Positions 6,575 to 12,217 of a DNA stretch of 12,217 nt are shown here, in pieces; the first letter of the stretch is position 1; each line of letters begins with the position of its first letter. The position numbers and the translations under genes were made by a program. Origin of the DNA: Bifidobacterium breve (GTDB taxonomy: Bacteria; Actinomycetota; Acidimicrobiia; Acidimicrobiales; Ilumatobacteraceae); assembly GCA_943325425.2 (NCBI GenBank), contig CALPPJ020000017.1, positions 1 through 12,217 on the forward strand, in the 5' to 3' direction. The notes under the pieces were generated by a model. That model worked only from the letters and a program-made list of their open reading frames with translations. It searched no databases and was not told where the DNA came from.

Positions 6575-6913
6575 ATGAATATCAACCAAGAAACAATGCA
6601 GGCCCGTCGAGATCAGGGATTCACCCTTGTCGAGTTGCTCATCGTCGTCGTGATTTTGGGTATTTTGGCAACCGTGACAATCTTCGGAGTTCGAGGAATT
6701 ACCGATAAAGGTCAAGCGAGTGCCTGTGAAACCGATAAGAAAGTGCTTGAGACTGCCGTTGAAACTTGGTACGCAGATCAGTCAGCTTTAACTGCAGGTG
6801 AACCCACCGAAGCGAAATTGGTAACTGCTCAGTTCCTCCGCTCCCTATCTGGTCTCTATGACGTGGGTGTTGCGGGTGCGGTGAATCCTCAAGTCGGTGG
6901 AGCTTGCGCCTAG
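6575..6913 (+). CDS. pilA: Type IV prepilin (major pilin candidate)
   Basis: A 112-residue prepilin. A 15-residue leader with two Arg ends in Gly15. It is followed by the type III signal FTLVELLIVVVILGILAT (16-33) with Phe at +1 and the conserved Glu at +5 (Glu20) of the mature chain. PilD-type cleavage after Gly15 would leave a 97-residue mature pilin: one hydrophobic assembly helix followed by a short soluble domain. Cys51 and Cys111 could form the C-terminal disulfide loop common in type IVa pilins. The mature protein is short for a major pilin and is close to pseudopilin size, so a GspG-like or competence pseudopilin is the alternative. Pairing with pilT, pilD, pilC and pilB favours a pilus. 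It has a strong Shine-Dalgarno sequence and is followed 21 bp later by a strong terminator, which fits a separately and highly expressed major subunit. Confidence 0.88.
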   Translation: MNINQETMQARRDQGFTLVELLIVVVILGILATVTIFGVRGITDKGQASACETDKKVLETAVETWYADQSALTAGEPTEAKLVTAQFLRSLSGLYDVGVAGAVNPQVGGACA

Positions 6914-6934
6914 AAAATCGAAAACTTCCACTAC

Positions 6935-6968
6935 AAAAAGGGCCAGCCTGCAAAGGCTGGCCCTTTTT
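6935..6968. terminator. Bidirectional intrinsic terminator between pilA and pilT
   Basis: A perfect 15-bp stem (6935-6949 with 6954-6968) is closed by a GCAA (GNRA-type) tetraloop. The stem has a G/C-rich core, GGGCCAGCC, flanked by A5 on one side and T5 on the other, so a U tract follows the hairpin on both strands. It lies 21 bp after the pilA stop and 21 bp beyond the stop of the convergent pilT, and can serve both. Confidence 0.95.
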
Positions 6969-6989
6969 GTACTAATTGACCAAATTGAT

Positions 6990-8093
6990 TTAGACATGCT
7001 GAGCGCGTTGAGTGGCGATCTGGGTGACCACTTCTTTGGGATAAGCACTCTGGCTACAGGCGTCTGCCGGCGTGATATGTCCTGCAATGACTAATCGTGC
7101 CAGGTCCATTTCGAGGGTTTGCATTCCCTCATTTTGACCAGTGCTGATGACGTTGCGCATCTGTCGGGTTTTGCCTTCGCGCAATAAGTTGCGCACAGCA
7201 TCGTTCACCATCAGCGCCTCGTAGGCCGCGACACGGCCACCATGCTCTGAAGCAATGAGTCTTTGGCTGATGATTCCTTGCAGCGAACCCGCAAGTTGAA
7301 TCTGAATCTGGTCACGGCGCTCGGCCGGGAAGACGTCGACAATGCGGTCGAGCGCTTGCGAAGCATCGTTGGTGTGCAAGGTTGCGAAAACAAGGTGACC
7401 GGTTTCGGCAAGCGTGAGCGTGATGGCAATTGATTCGAGGTCACGCATTTCACCCAACAAAATCACATCGGGGTCTTCGCGTAATGCTGACCGCAAACCG
7501 TCTTCAAACGAATTGACATCGGTGCCAACTTCACGTTGGTTGACCAGTGACCGTTTATGGGTGTGGACGAATTCAACCGGATCTTCAATGGTCAAGATAT
7601 GGCAAGCCCGATCACGGTTGATCTGGTCAATCATGGCGGCCAACGTGGTGCTCTTACCTGAGCCGGTCGGACCAACGACTAAGACCAACCCATATGGCGC
7701 ATTGAGCAGGCGCGTGCATGCGGCTGGTGCTCCGAGTTCGTCGAGAGGACTGATGCGGTGGGGGACCACTCGCAGAGCGAGTGCCGTGCAACCCCGCTGA
7801 CGAAAGGCGTTGGCACGAAAGCGACCGACACCATTGATGCCGAAAGAAAAGTCAACTTGGTGACTAAGTTCAAACTCCCTGGACTTGGCTTCGTCAAGAA
7901 GACTGCCAACCATTCGATCAAGTTCGATGGCGTTGAGTTCGCTCGTGCCTTCAATCGGCACGAGGTCCCCGCTCTGACGCACCATAGGTGGTCGACTCGC
8001 GGTGAGGTGTAGGTCAGACGCCGAGGTGGCGACTGTCGCTCTCAAGAGTCTGTCCAGTTCTGGATCAATGGTGAGTTGAGTAAACGAAGTCAT
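6990..8093 (-). CDS. pilT: Type IV pilus retraction ATPase
   Basis: A 367-residue hexameric secretion-type ATPase that drives pilus disassembly from the cytoplasmic face. An N-terminal PAS-like half contains SDLHLTASRPPMVR (26-39). It is followed by Walker A GPTGSGKS (141-148), the Asp box LTIEDPVEFVH (167-177), the Walker B region DPDVILLGEMRD (207-218) and the His box TGHLVFATLHT (231-241). AVRNLLREGK (299-308) and the following GMQTLE (323-328) are the PilT-type retraction signature, which separates it from PilB/GspE; PilU-type is the alternative. Length is usual. The ATG at 8093 has AAAGGA 8 nt upstream. It is divergent from pilD with only 15 bp between start codons, so its promoter must lie inside pilD. 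It converges on pilA over the shared terminator. Confidence 0.93.
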   Translation of the reverse strand: MTSFTQLTIDPELDRLLRATVATSASDLHLTASRPPMVRQSGDLVPIEGTSELNAIELDRMVGSLLDEAKSREFELSHQVDFSFGINGVGRFRANAFRQRGCTALALRVVPHRISPLDELGAPAACTRLLNAPYGLVLVVGPTGSGKSTTLAAMIDQINRDRACHILTIEDPVEFVHTHKRSLVNQREVGTDVNSFEDGLRSALREDPDVILLGEMRDLESIAITLTLAETGHLVFATLHTNDASQALDRIVDVFPAERRDQIQIQLAGSLQGIISQRLIASEHGGRVAAYEALMVNDAVRNLLREGKTRQMRNVISTGQNEGMQTLEMDLARLVIAGHITPADACSQSAYPKEVVTQIATQRAQHV

Positions 8094-8096
8094 CGC

Positions 8097-8102
8097 TAGT
8101 GT
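8097..8102 (+). promoter_or_regulatory. Putative leaderless -10 box (TAGTGT) of pilD
   Basis: TAGTGT ends exactly 6 nt before the pilD ATG at 8109. Its last base overlaps the Shine-Dalgarno sequence of divergent pilT. TTGAGT at 8076-8081, inside the pilT start region, could serve as a -35 but with a short 15-bp spacer. Confidence 0.45.
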
Positions 8103-8107
8103 CCTTT
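8102..8107 (-). promoter_or_regulatory. pilT ribosome binding site
   Basis: AAAGGA on the minus strand, 8 nt before the pilT ATG at 8093, in the 15-bp gap to pilD. A leadered pilT mRNA must therefore start within the pilD coding region. Confidence 0.6.
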
Positions 8108-8108
8108 G

Positions 8109-8909
8109 ATGATGATTTGCACGACTGGCATCGACTTAGCGACACCGGTTTTATGGGTTGCTCTCGTCATGGGTCTGTTAATTGGTTCGTTCTTGACGGT
8201 TGTCATTGACCGTGTGCCGCGCGGGGCATCGATCGTTCAACCAGGATCGGCGTGCGGAACGTGTGGTCTTGAACTCGGTCCACTTGATTTGGTGCCCGTG
8301 ATGTCGTGGATCGTGTTGCGCGGCAAGTGTCGCAAGTGTCGTCAACCAATTGGGGTTGAACCAATTGTTGTTGAAATTGTGACGGCAGCTCTTTTCGTCT
8401 TGATGGCTATTCATTTTGAGAGCGGTGTTCTGGTCGCAGCATTCTGTGTATTCGCTGCAGGTCTGACGGGTTTGACAGTTATTGATTTGAAAACCCAGCG
8501 TTTGCCCAGAGAAGTGACGTACACAGTGATGGCATTGGGTGCGCCACTTCTGGTGATTGCAGCGTTGATCGAAAATGAACCACGACGTATCTATATGGCG
8601 TTGATCGGAGCAGCTATTTCGCTGGCCGTTATGGGAGCGTTGTACATCGCGAGTCGTGGCGGTCTCGGCGACGGTGATGTACGACTGAGCCCGTTGCTCG
8701 GAATGTACTTGGGTTGGTTGAATCCGGGACTTGCTTTGGTTGGTCTGTTTTACGGGTTCATTCTTGGTGCAGTCATTGGAGTCGCGATGATGATCATTGG
8801 TAAGGCTGGACGTCGTACGCAGTTGCCATTTGGTCCGTTCTTGGCCGCCGGATCGATCGTCGCAATTTTCTATGGACAAAATCTCATTGACATGGTGTTG
8901 GGTCACTGA
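8109..8909 (+). CDS. pilD: Prepilin peptidase / N-methyltransferase (A24 family)
   Basis: A 266-residue inner-membrane aspartic protease that removes prepilin leaders after Gly and, in the bifunctional form, N-methylates the new Phe. It has GSFLTVVIDRVPRG near the N-terminus. A cytosolic loop follows with two Cys pairs (CGTC, 49-52; CRKC, 74-77) that bind zinc in full-length PilD. The catalytic aspartates are Asp126 in TVIDL and Asp188 in the GLGDGD signature, and the end of the protein carries PFGPFLA. About seven to eight membrane segments fill the rest. The four cysteines argue for the bifunctional enzyme rather than a short peptidase. Three candidate starts lie in a row (TTG 8106, ATG 8109, ATG 8112). 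I chose 8109 because TAGTGT at 8097-8102 would start a leaderless mRNA there. It converges on pilC. Confidence 0.92.
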   Translation: MMICTTGIDLATPVLWVALVMGLLIGSFLTVVIDRVPRGASIVQPGSACGTCGLELGPLDLVPVMSWIVLRGKCRKCRQPIGVEPIVVEIVTAALFVLMAIHFESGVLVAAFCVFAAGLTGLTVIDLKTQRLPREVTYTVMALGAPLLVIAALIENEPRRIYMALIGAAISLAVMGALYIASRGGLGDGDVRLSPLLGMYLGWLNPGLALVGLFYGFILGAVIGVAMMIIGKAGRRTQLPFGPFLAAGSIVAIFYGQNLIDMVLGH

Positions 8910-8923
8910 ACTCAACGAGTTCA
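8907..8923. repeat. Small perfect hairpin between pilD and pilC stops
   Basis: TGAACTC (8907-8913), loop AAC, GAGTTCA (8917-8923). The left arm contains the pilD stop codon, and the right arm ends against the pilC stop (8924-8926, minus strand). There is no U tract, so it is a weak terminator at best. It may protect mRNA 3' ends of the two convergent genes. Confidence 0.45.
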
Positions 8924-10135
8924 TCACGCACCATCCTTCACTCCACCAAGTACTCCGTACATCGCTGAAACAAGTGCAACAGCGACGAAACCCACCATCA
9001 AACCAACACCGATGATCATGATTGGTTCAAACATGGTGGTGAAGCGCTTGATGCGTACTTCAAGTTCGGAGTCAAAGTATTCACTCGCGGCGGCGAGTTG
9101 TTCGTCAAGAGTTCCGGTTTCTTCGCCAACTTTGAACATCTGTCTGGCAGCACCAGGGAAGAGATTGGTTGCGGCTAGTGGACCAGAAAAACCAGACCCA
9201 CGGAGCATTTCTTCGCGAGCTATTTCAAGACGTTCTCGATAGACCGAGTTGGCTGTCGCTTCAGTCGTGGTCTCCATCCCATCAGGGAGTGGCACGCCGG
9301 CCCGAACCATCGCGCCAAGAATGCGACAGAAGCGTTCAAGAATGGCGTATTCAATGATTCCCTTAATGACAGGAATTTTGAGTATGGCATGGTCTTTAAA
9401 TCGGCGACCTTTGTCGGTCTTCATCATCCAAATTGCCAGAGCAATGATGCACATGAAAAGCGTGATCGGTATGTAGATGAGATCGGTGAATAGTGATGCA
9501 ATAGCCAACAGCATGCGGGTCGGCAGTGGTAGATCGGCATTAAGTTCGGCAAAGAGCGGTTTGAATTTTGGAAGTACATATCCGGCCAAGATCACAACTG
9601 TGACGATGGCCATGACCATCACCACGCCGGGATACGACAAAGCACTGACAACTTTTGAACGTGTGTCAATTTCGCGATTCAGATACGCCGACAAACTGTC
9701 AAGGGTTTCATCAAGTCGCCCAGTGAGTTCTGCGCTATGCAAAATCCCAACGTAGTAATTAGGGAATACTTGAGGGTGCTTGGCAGCAGCCATTGAAAGC
9801 GTTCCGCCGTTACGCAACTCTTCAATCATCGCAGTGATGGCTCGTCGCAGTGCAGTGTCTTGAGTTTCGTCACCGATTGTTTCGAGTGCTGCTGTAATTG
9901 GAATGCCTGCACGCACAAAAACTGCAAGTTGGCGCGTGAAATGCATTAACTCTTTTTTCTTTACCTTCTCTTTGGTGATTTCAAATTGAAGGAGTCCCCG
10001 CTTTTCAGCAAGTTTGGTGGGATAAAGGTCTTGGCTTAAGAGAAGCGCACGAGCATCACCGATGCTGTCGGCTTTCGTGTCTCCTTTAACGATGATTCCT
10101 TCGTTGTTAATCGCGCTATAGGCAAACTTGGGCAT
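8924..10135 (-). CDS. pilC: Type IV pilus platform protein (type II secretion F family)
   Basis: A 403-residue inner-membrane platform on which PilB and PilT act. It starts with the family N-terminus KFAYSAINNEG. A cytosolic T2SSF domain follows at about 65-165 (FTRQLAVFVRAGIPITAALE), then membrane segments at about 168-190 and 218-240. A second T2SSF domain lies at about 265-365 (ILGAMVRAGVPLPDGME, KVGEETGTLDEQLA). A last membrane segment at about 370-395 ends with a short tail. Length and order are typical of PilC/GspF. The start has GGAA 6 nt upstream and lies 11 nt after the pilB stop, so pilB-pilC is very likely one operon. It converges on pilD with a 14-bp gap. Confidence 0.93.
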   Translation of the reverse strand: MPKFAYSAINNEGIIVKGDTKADSIGDARALLLSQDLYPTKLAEKRGLLQFEITKEKVKKKELMHFTRQLAVFVRAGIPITAALETIGDETQDTALRRAITAMIEELRNGGTLSMAAAKHPQVFPNYYVGILHSAELTGRLDETLDSLSAYLNREIDTRSKVVSALSYPGVVMVMAIVTVVILAGYVLPKFKPLFAELNADLPLPTRMLLAIASLFTDLIYIPITLFMCIIALAIWMMKTDKGRRFKDHAILKIPVIKGIIEYAILERFCRILGAMVRAGVPLPDGMETTTEATANSVYRERLEIAREEMLRGSGFSGPLAATNLFPGAARQMFKVGEETGTLDEQLAAASEYFDSELEVRIKRFTTMFEPIMIIGVGLMVGFVAVALVSAMYGVLGGVKDGA

Positions 10136-10146
10136 CAGCGTTCCAA

Positions 10147-11421
10147 TCAGGCCACGTACAAAGTTCGGATGACTTCAGCAACTGTGGTGATATCTGCTTC
10201 AACGAGATTGATTGCTTCGGCGATCATCGGGCGCATGCCTTCATCAATTGCTAACTGGCGCACTCGTTCAGTTGTTGCGTGTTCAACAATAAGTTGACGA
10301 ATAGCCGGAGACAGTTTGAGAAGCTCATATACACCGATGCGATCGCGATAACCAGTCTGTGAGCAATCTTGACAACCAGCACCGTGAAAGAAGAGTGACT
10401 TATCATTATTGGGCAGGTGGCGTTGAAAGAGAGCCATCTCTTCGGCATCTGGCTGATACGGCTCTTTGCACGAATCACAAATTCGACGCAGCAATCGTTG
10501 TCCGATCACACCCATAACCGATGAGGCAATGAGGAAGGCTTCAATGCCCATATCAAGAAGTCGATGTAATGCGGCGGCCGCATCGGTGCCATGCAGTGAT
10601 GACAACACGAAGTGACCAGTGAGCGCTGATTGCACTGCAATGCGCGCGGTGTCGGCATCACGAATCTCTCCTACCAAGATGACATCGGGGTCTTGACGTA
10701 ACAAGGCGCGTAGTCCCGTTGCAAAAGTTAGACCAGCCTGTTCGTTGGTTTGAACTTGGTTGATTCCGGGAAACACGTATTCAACGGGATCTTCAATGGT
10801 CGTGACATTTTTGCCAATGTCGTTGATCTCCATGAGTGACGCATACAGAGTGGTGGTCTTGCCGGCTCCAGTTGGGCCGGCACAAATCACCATGCCAAAC
10901 GGTGAGCGCACCATCTGCGAGTACATCTCGTGAGTGTCGTGTGGCATTCCGAGTTCACTGAGGCCAATAGTTGAACGACGTTTGTCGAGAAGTCGCATCA
11001 CAAGTTTTTCGCCGAACACGGTCGAGACGGTGGCGACGCGCACGTCAACCTCGCGACCATCAACGGTTGTTGAGAACTGACCGTCTTGGGGCCGGCGGCG
11101 TTCAACGATGTTCATACCCGCCATGATCTTGAGGCGACTGACCAAACTGGAGTGCATGTGCAGGGGGAGCTTTTGCACTTCAACCAAGTTGCCGTCAATG
11201 CGGTAGCGAATACGCAATATGTCGTTGAGTGGTTCAATGTGAATGTCTGATGCTCGGTCACGTAACCCCTGGCCGACCAGCGAGGTCACCATCTGGACAA
11301 CGGGACCGTCGTCGTCGTTAGCGACATTGGATTTTTCGGCAACGCGGGCCTTCGTGGAGACATCGGCAACGATTGGTTCTTGGGGAATTGCAGAATCTTT
11401 GGGCGCAGACCGATTGAACAC
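10147..11421 (-). CDS. pilB: Type IV pilus extension ATPase, short form
   Basis: A 424-residue PilB/GspE ATPase that powers pilus assembly. From residue about 40 it follows the family: ASDIHIEP (57-64), RRRPQDGQ (108-115), Walker A GPTGAGKT (182-189), Asp box TTIEDPVEYV (207-216), Walker B DPDVILVGEIRD (244-255), His box TGHFVLSSLH (268-277), and the zinc-binding Cys pairs C315/C318 and C350/C353 that mark extension ATPases. Usual PilB/GspE proteins run about 500-570 residues. Here the whole N1 (MshEN/T2SSE_N) domain is missing and replaced by about 40 polar residues. GTG 11421 is the only upstream start: an in-frame TAG lies 9 nt before it and the next candidate is Met44. It has no Shine-Dalgarno sequence but has TTGAGG-17-GATAGT ending 5 nt upstream, so it is likely leaderless. 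It heads the pilB-pilC operon, 83 bp after the hemolysin III gene. Confidence 0.92.
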   Translation of the reverse strand: MFNRSAPKDSAIPQEPIVADVSTKARVAEKSNVANDDDGPVVQMVTSLVGQGLRDRASDIHIEPLNDILRIRYRIDGNLVEVQKLPLHMHSSLVSRLKIMAGMNIVERRRPQDGQFSTTVDGREVDVRVATVSTVFGEKLVMRLLDKRRSTIGLSELGMPHDTHEMYSQMVRSPFGMVICAGPTGAGKTTTLYASLMEINDIGKNVTTIEDPVEYVFPGINQVQTNEQAGLTFATGLRALLRQDPDVILVGEIRDADTARIAVQSALTGHFVLSSLHGTDAAAALHRLLDMGIEAFLIASSVMGVIGQRLLRRICDSCKEPYQPDAEEMALFQRHLPNNDKSLFFHGAGCQDCSQTGYRDRIGVYELLKLSPAIRQLIVEHATTERVRQLAIDEGMRPMIAEAINLVEADITTVAEVIRTLYVA

Positions 11422-11426
11422 GGGTG

Positions 11427-11455
11427 ACTATCGGGCCGGAACGACCCCACCTCAA
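11427..11455 (-). promoter_or_regulatory. Putative promoter giving a leaderless pilB-pilC transcript
   Basis: On the minus strand TTGAGG (11455-11450) is followed by a 17-bp spacer and GATAGT (11432-11427), each 4 of 6 to consensus. GATAGT ends 5 nt before the GTG at 11421, so the transcript would begin at or next to the start codon. Confidence 0.5.
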
Positions 11456-11470
11456 CCAGGGGGAAGACTT

Positions 11471-11489
11471 CTTGACGATCCCTTGACGA
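11471..11489. repeat. Tandem 8-bp repeat with 11-bp period upstream of pilB
   Basis: CTTGACGA occurs at 11471-11478 and again at 11482-11489 (TCGTCAAG twice on the minus strand). The period is about one helical turn. It lies 16-34 bp upstream of the putative pilB -35, where an activator could bind as a direct-repeat dimer. Confidence 0.35.
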
Positions 11490-11504
11490 ATAGAAAATGC
11501 GGTC

Positions 11505-12167
11505 TTAGGCGGCGAGGCGCGGGGCGACGATGCCAGCAATGGCCGCGAACTGCAAACCTGCGGCAACCACAGTGAAGGCATGAAAGATTTCGTGGAAGCC
11601 AAAAACCTTGGGCCACGGGTTAGGTCGTTTCGTCGCTAACGCAATCGCCCCAAGTGTGTAGCAAATTCCTCCGCCAAGGATGAGCCCAAAACCCACATGA
11701 CCGAGACCTCGCCACAGCGCGGGCAAGGTCACAATCGCTGACCAACTCACAACCATGTAACTGCCACCATGCCAAACGGTTGGCACATTGGGCAACCAAT
11801 GAATCGCGATACCAATGAGCGATCCACCCCACACACCTACAAGCACGGCCCATCTTGTCCAACCATCAAGACATAACACTGCAACAGGCGTGTATCCGCC
11901 AGCAATCGCTAGAAAAATTGCCGAATGGTCGAAACGTTGCATGAGTGCTTTTGCTTTGGGTCTCCATGGCACGCGGTGATAGAGCGCCGAGACTCCAAAC
12001 ATGGTGGCGGTTCCGACCACATATAAGAGGAGTGATAACAGCAAGTCAAAAGGCAAATTGACCACGATCAACAAAACGGTGCCAAGTACCACCATGATCG
12101 GAAACGACACCAGATGCGACCATCCCCGCAATAGGGGTCGAAATGCGGGGTCATGGGGATTACTCAC
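11505..12167 (-). CDS. trhA: Hemolysin III / PAQR-family membrane protein (TrhA-like)
   Basis: About 220 residues with seven hydrophobic segments, of the HlyIII family (PAQR superfamily). The motifs, counted from the GTG start at 12167, are SALYHR (60-65, with Ser60 and His64), RFDHSAIFLAIAGGYTP (78-94, with Asp80) and HEIFHAF (192-198, with His192 and His196). Together they give the Ser/His/Asp/His/His set thought to bind a metal in the membrane in PAQR proteins. Despite the name, most members are not shown to be toxins. Roles in membrane lipid or fluidity homeostasis have been proposed, and no specific function can be claimed here. The start is uncertain. GTG 12167 has CACAAT 6 nt upstream, while a TTG at 12191 would add 8 residues; an in-frame TGA at 12204-12206 limits both. 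It lies 83 bp upstream of pilB on the same strand. The two may be co-transcribed, but pilB seems to have its own promoter. Confidence 0.87.
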   Translation of the reverse strand: MSNPHDPAFRPLLRGWSHLVSFPIMVVLGTVLLIVVNLPFDLLLSLLLYVVGTATMFGVSALYHRVPWRPKAKALMQRFDHSAIFLAIAGGYTPVAVLCLDGWTRWAVLVGVWGGSLIGIAIHWLPNVPTVWHGGSYMVVSWSAIVTLPALWRGLGHVGFGLILGGGICYTLGAIALATKRPNPWPKVFGFHEIFHAFTVVAAGLQFAAIAGIVAPRLAA

Positions 12168-12173
12168 TTGACC

Positions 12174-12179
12174 ATTGTG
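12174..12179 (-). promoter_or_regulatory. Weak candidate -10 (CACAAT) of the hemolysin III gene
   Basis: CACAAT on the minus strand matches TATAAT at 4 of 6 positions and ends 6 nt before GTG 12167. It would make that GTG the start of a leaderless mRNA. No -35 is seen. Confidence 0.25.
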
Positions 12180-12217
12180 ACCGACATCCAAGGAAAAGTC
12201 TGTTCATCGCAGGGCTA

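Noticed and set aside
8178..8927. Long open frame (249 codons) antisense to pilD
   Set aside because: Its product is rich in Gln, Asn, Thr and His with no recognisable domain, and it mirrors the codon pattern of pilD, which has all catalytic motifs. It is a shadow frame.
11505..12167. Hemolysin or toxin function for the HlyIII-family gene
   Set aside because: The name is historical. The PAQR-type metal-site residues are seen, but nothing in sequence or context supports pore formation.
12160..12207. 15-codon ORF (ATG at 12207) ending in a TAA that overlaps the hemolysin III GTG, possible leader peptide
   Set aside because: Tempting for translational coupling, but it has no good ribosome site, no telling codon run, and is too short to judge at the window edge.
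1..12217. tRNA, rRNA, CRISPR arrays, insertion sequences, prophage, known riboswitches
   Set aside because: Looked for in every intergenic gap and at gene edges. No cloverleaf, regular spaced repeats, transposase or att-like duplications were seen; the gaps are too short for most of these.

Overview
The window reads as a chromosomal segment of a bacterium with moderate G+C (about half by eye). It is most likely an actinobacterium, and my guess is an aquatic Acidimicrobiia/Ilumatobacter-like lineage. That guess is inference. It rests on a crotonyl-CoA carboxylase/reductase of the actinobacterial type, a thiolase and epimerase of the kind common there, and many genes whose start codons lack a Shine-Dalgarno sequence but carry a TANNNT-like -10 box 6-7 nt upstream, the usual look of leaderless actinobacterial transcripts. 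There are eleven protein genes, no RNA genes, no insertion sequences and no CRISPR. Coding density is high, and the longest gap between genes is about 120 bp.

Layout. (1) 102-2108 (-): a polytopic membrane protein with a spermidine-synthase-like Rossmann domain between two membrane blocks. It is followed at its 3' side (1-140) by a cluster of GGTGTC/GACACC repeats that includes a long inverted repeat. (2) 2220-5262: a carbon-metabolism block made of an acetyl-CoA acetyltransferase (-), divergent from ccr (+) and methylmalonyl/ethylmalonyl-CoA epimerase (+), with a dyad element in the shared upstream region. These three fit the ethylmalonyl-CoA route: acetyl-CoA condensation, reductive carboxylation of crotonyl-CoA, then epimerisation of the acyl-malonyl-CoA. 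(3) 5266-6453 (-): an RlmI-type rRNA methyltransferase, tail-to-tail with the epimerase. (4) 6575-11421: a compact type IV pilus locus with genes alternating between strands: pilA prepilin (+), pilT retraction ATPase (-), pilD prepilin peptidase (+), pilC platform (-), pilB extension ATPase (-). A strong bidirectional hairpin terminator separates pilA from pilT. (5) 11505 to about 12167 (-): a hemolysin III/PAQR-family membrane protein upstream of pilB.

How they work together. PilD would cleave and methylate PilA, PilB with PilC would assemble the fibre at the membrane, and PilT would retract it. No secretin or PilM/N/O genes lie in the window, which fits an envelope without an outer membrane. 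The most notable signals are regulatory. There is a clean split between genes with a Shine-Dalgarno sequence (thiolase, pilA, pilT, pilC) and genes with a -10 box placed for leaderless transcription (the membrane protein, ccr, rlmI, pilD, pilB, and weakly mce and hemolysin III). The pilT/pilD start codons are separated by only 15 bp. There is a dyad between thiolase and ccr, and an 11-bp-period tandem repeat upstream of pilB. I found no clearly new system. The unusual parts are the minimal retractile pilus with a short PilB and the apparently non-catalytic spermidine-synthase-like membrane protein.
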